The notes under the pieces are model-generated. The model did no database searches. It worked only from the letters and a program-made list of their open reading frames with translations, and had not been told where the DNA came from. From contig CM020511.1 of assembly GCA_009823395.1 (NCBI GenBank), positions 14,726,001 through 14,790,000 of the forward strand: a stretch of DNA of 64,000 nt, given 5' to 3'. The position numbers were made by a program, and so were the translations under genes. The stretch comes from Thamnaconus septentrionalis. Taxonomy: Eukaryota > Chordata > Actinopteri > Tetraodontiformes > Monacanthidae. Below, piece after piece: positions 62,374 to 64,000 of the stretch; position 1 is the stretch's first letter, and every line of letters starts with the position of its first letter.

Positions 62374-64000
62374 CCGGAAGCAGCGATGAAGATAAATGTG
62401 TTGTGTTGATGAGACGAGGCTGCTCGGACGAGACAGTTGCCGCCACTGTAACTGTTTATTTACGTCCTCCTCGTGGTCAGTCCGCCTACCTAATGTGCTC
62501 GGCTAGGAGAGCGCCCATGGAACAACGGTTCCTAGCAGAAAGGTTCCGACTTAGAGGGAAGACAGCGCCATCTGCAGCACAACGTCGATAAAAGATGGGG
62601 CAATGGCTCCTAAATTACACAAGACTTCACTCAGCGTCTGTACCATCCGTCTGTGAGTGGTTTGTGGTGATATGCTTATAAAAACGTTTTCTGGCAAACC
62701 ATAATCTGTTTTGCAAAGTTCTACGAGATGCAGTGTTATTCATATTTGGATTGAGTAAAAACAGAAAATAAAAATCTCTGGATAAGGGGACATTTGGACA
62801 ACAGCTTGACAGTTTGAGGAAAGATTTTTTTTTTAAATAGATGGTTCTTAGACGGTTTTCAAACTTCTTATTTTGATATTTATAAAAAAAATAACAAGTA
62901 GCTGCAATGCTGCTGATTAGTCGAACCTTATGGGCTTTTAATTCAAGATTGTGCAACATCTCGCTCTAATGATTTACAGCGATAAACTGGACATCACAGT
63001 GGCCACAAAAAGTATTTATAAGTATAGTTCCTAGGAAGCCTATAACTCACACATGTCGGATCAGCATTTATAATGGAAGCTCTAAGACAACAAGCAAAGT
63101 GCGGTTCAAAGTTCTGCAGAAACAGGGATGGAAAACACAAATTTGAGCTGTTTTATTTTAAACATTGGTGGCAGACACACAATCTTTGCCTTCATCATCT
63201 GCCAAAAAGTCAAATAATTCCTCTAATCTCCAAATTCTACATGTCAGGTACCCAGTTCATGCTGGATTACCGGACTGAGATGACAGTTTATTTCCAAGAA
63301 ACCATTGGAACCAAACACATGTTCAAATCAGAAGCTAAAGAATTATTATATATATTTTTTTTTTTACTAAACTGTTCTCAAATGGTGTTGGTTGTAAAGT
63401 CTCTGTTTGATGGAGCAGAAGATGAGATGAGTACTCCCCTGTCATTTTTCAATAAAACCATCCTGGATGGATTAGTAAAACTAAAGCTGGAGAAGGAGAG
63501 ACACAAATTAAAGGTCAATGATCAAATTTAAGTCAGAAAAACTGAAAGTGCATCCTAACATTTCTTTCTTTAAATTCTTATAAAGCAACAAAACTGTTTT
63601 TTTTTTTAAACTTTTTTTTTTTTTTTACCAAAATATCTTGCTGCTGTATGACAAATATGTTTAAATTTCAGATGGCAATAGGAAACATTCAACAGACTAT
63701 TAGTTTAAACACAACAGAAACAAGTGAGCACTGATAGCATTAACACAGCGAAGGAGACAGATATGGGATTTTTTTTGTGCACAACAGAACAGGTAAACTA
63801 GTCGATTTATTACAACCATACAGCTCTTAGCTCTACTGGAATACAGGATGGCTGTCAAATATAAAATCACATCTCAGAGAGCAGACACGGCACTTCAGAG
63901 AAGCCTCAGAAAACATCAAAGCACTTGATTCCTTTTCCAAAAAGATTACTGTAGACATCACCAGTGAGGAGGCAGTTCTGCACAAGGCAGTTAAATGAAG
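62374..64000. other. Promoter of the C8orf76 homolog and AT-rich end of window
   Basis: The first 200 bases upstream of the C8orf76-homolog ATG are GC-richer and probably carry its promoter. The rest is AT-rich. On the minus strand an AATAAA lies at 63811-63806, so the last 190 bases could be the 3' UTR of the next gene, predicted from human order to be zhx1. No zhx1 coding sequence is inside the window. Confidence 0.3.
63073..63531 (+). other. Unrecognised 152-codon open frame
   Basis: An open frame of 152 codons with no family I recognise. It is AT-rich, contains a T-run coding four phenylalanines, and has no clear splice, Kozak or poly(A) context. Chance or an old repeat is at least as likely as a gene. 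Confidence 0.15.

Overview
The window reads as ordinary nuclear DNA of a teleost fish. Its genes are spliced with GT-AG introns, mostly short and AT-rich around GC-rich exons. It also carries fish-type repeats: tRNA-headed SINEs with ATGG-rich tails, Tc1/mariner remnants and hAT-like MITEs. I see no bacterial, plasmid, phage or CRISPR features. The species cannot be named from the sequence alone.

Five protein genes were rebuilt exon by exon, each with an open frame across all junctions. They are zhx2 (+, coding 25872-33721, 11 coding exons, 916 aa), derl1 (-, 41216-38046, 8 exons, 250 aa), tbc1d31/wdr67 (+, 42707-51259, 23 exons, 1040 aa), fam83a (+, 52765-56431, 6 exons, 682 aa) and a C8orf76 homolog (-, 62373-60139, 8 exons, 311 aa). 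Order and strands match human 8q24.13 (ZHX2, DERL1, TBC1D31, FAM83A, C8orf76, then ZHX1). A tandem array of six tRNA-Asn(GTT) genes (57903-59197) lies between fam83a and the C8orf76 homolog.

Layout: 1-10.2 kb is intergenic with old repeats. At 10.2-11.6 kb is a CpG-rich promoter and non-coding first exon of zhx2. From 10.9 to 25.5 kb is its long first intron, with a Tc1/mariner remnant, a SINE and candidate regulatory segments. The zhx2 coding exons occupy 25.5-33.7 kb, followed by a long 3' UTR to about 37.1 kb. derl1 converges on zhx2 and diverges from tbc1d31 across about 1.5 kb that holds a UPR-type element. tbc1d31 and fam83a are head-to-tail. The last 1.6 kb has no convincing gene, but may hold the 3' end of the next minus-strand gene, predicted to be zhx1.

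The genes are not a functional operon: transcription repressor (zhx2), ER-associated degradation (derl1), centrosome/cilium TBC protein (tbc1d31), CK1/EGFR-pathway scaffold (fam83a) and a poorly characterised protein (C8orf76). The most interesting points are: the zhx2 coding region cut by ten introns, where mammals have essentially one coding exon; the tRNA-Asn array with no nearby T-run terminators, two structurally altered copies and a break next to a LINE fragment; the UPRE upstream of derl1; the inverted motif arrays in zhx2; and a 13-unit CTG repeat in the inferred zhx2 3' UTR. I found no clearly new biological system.
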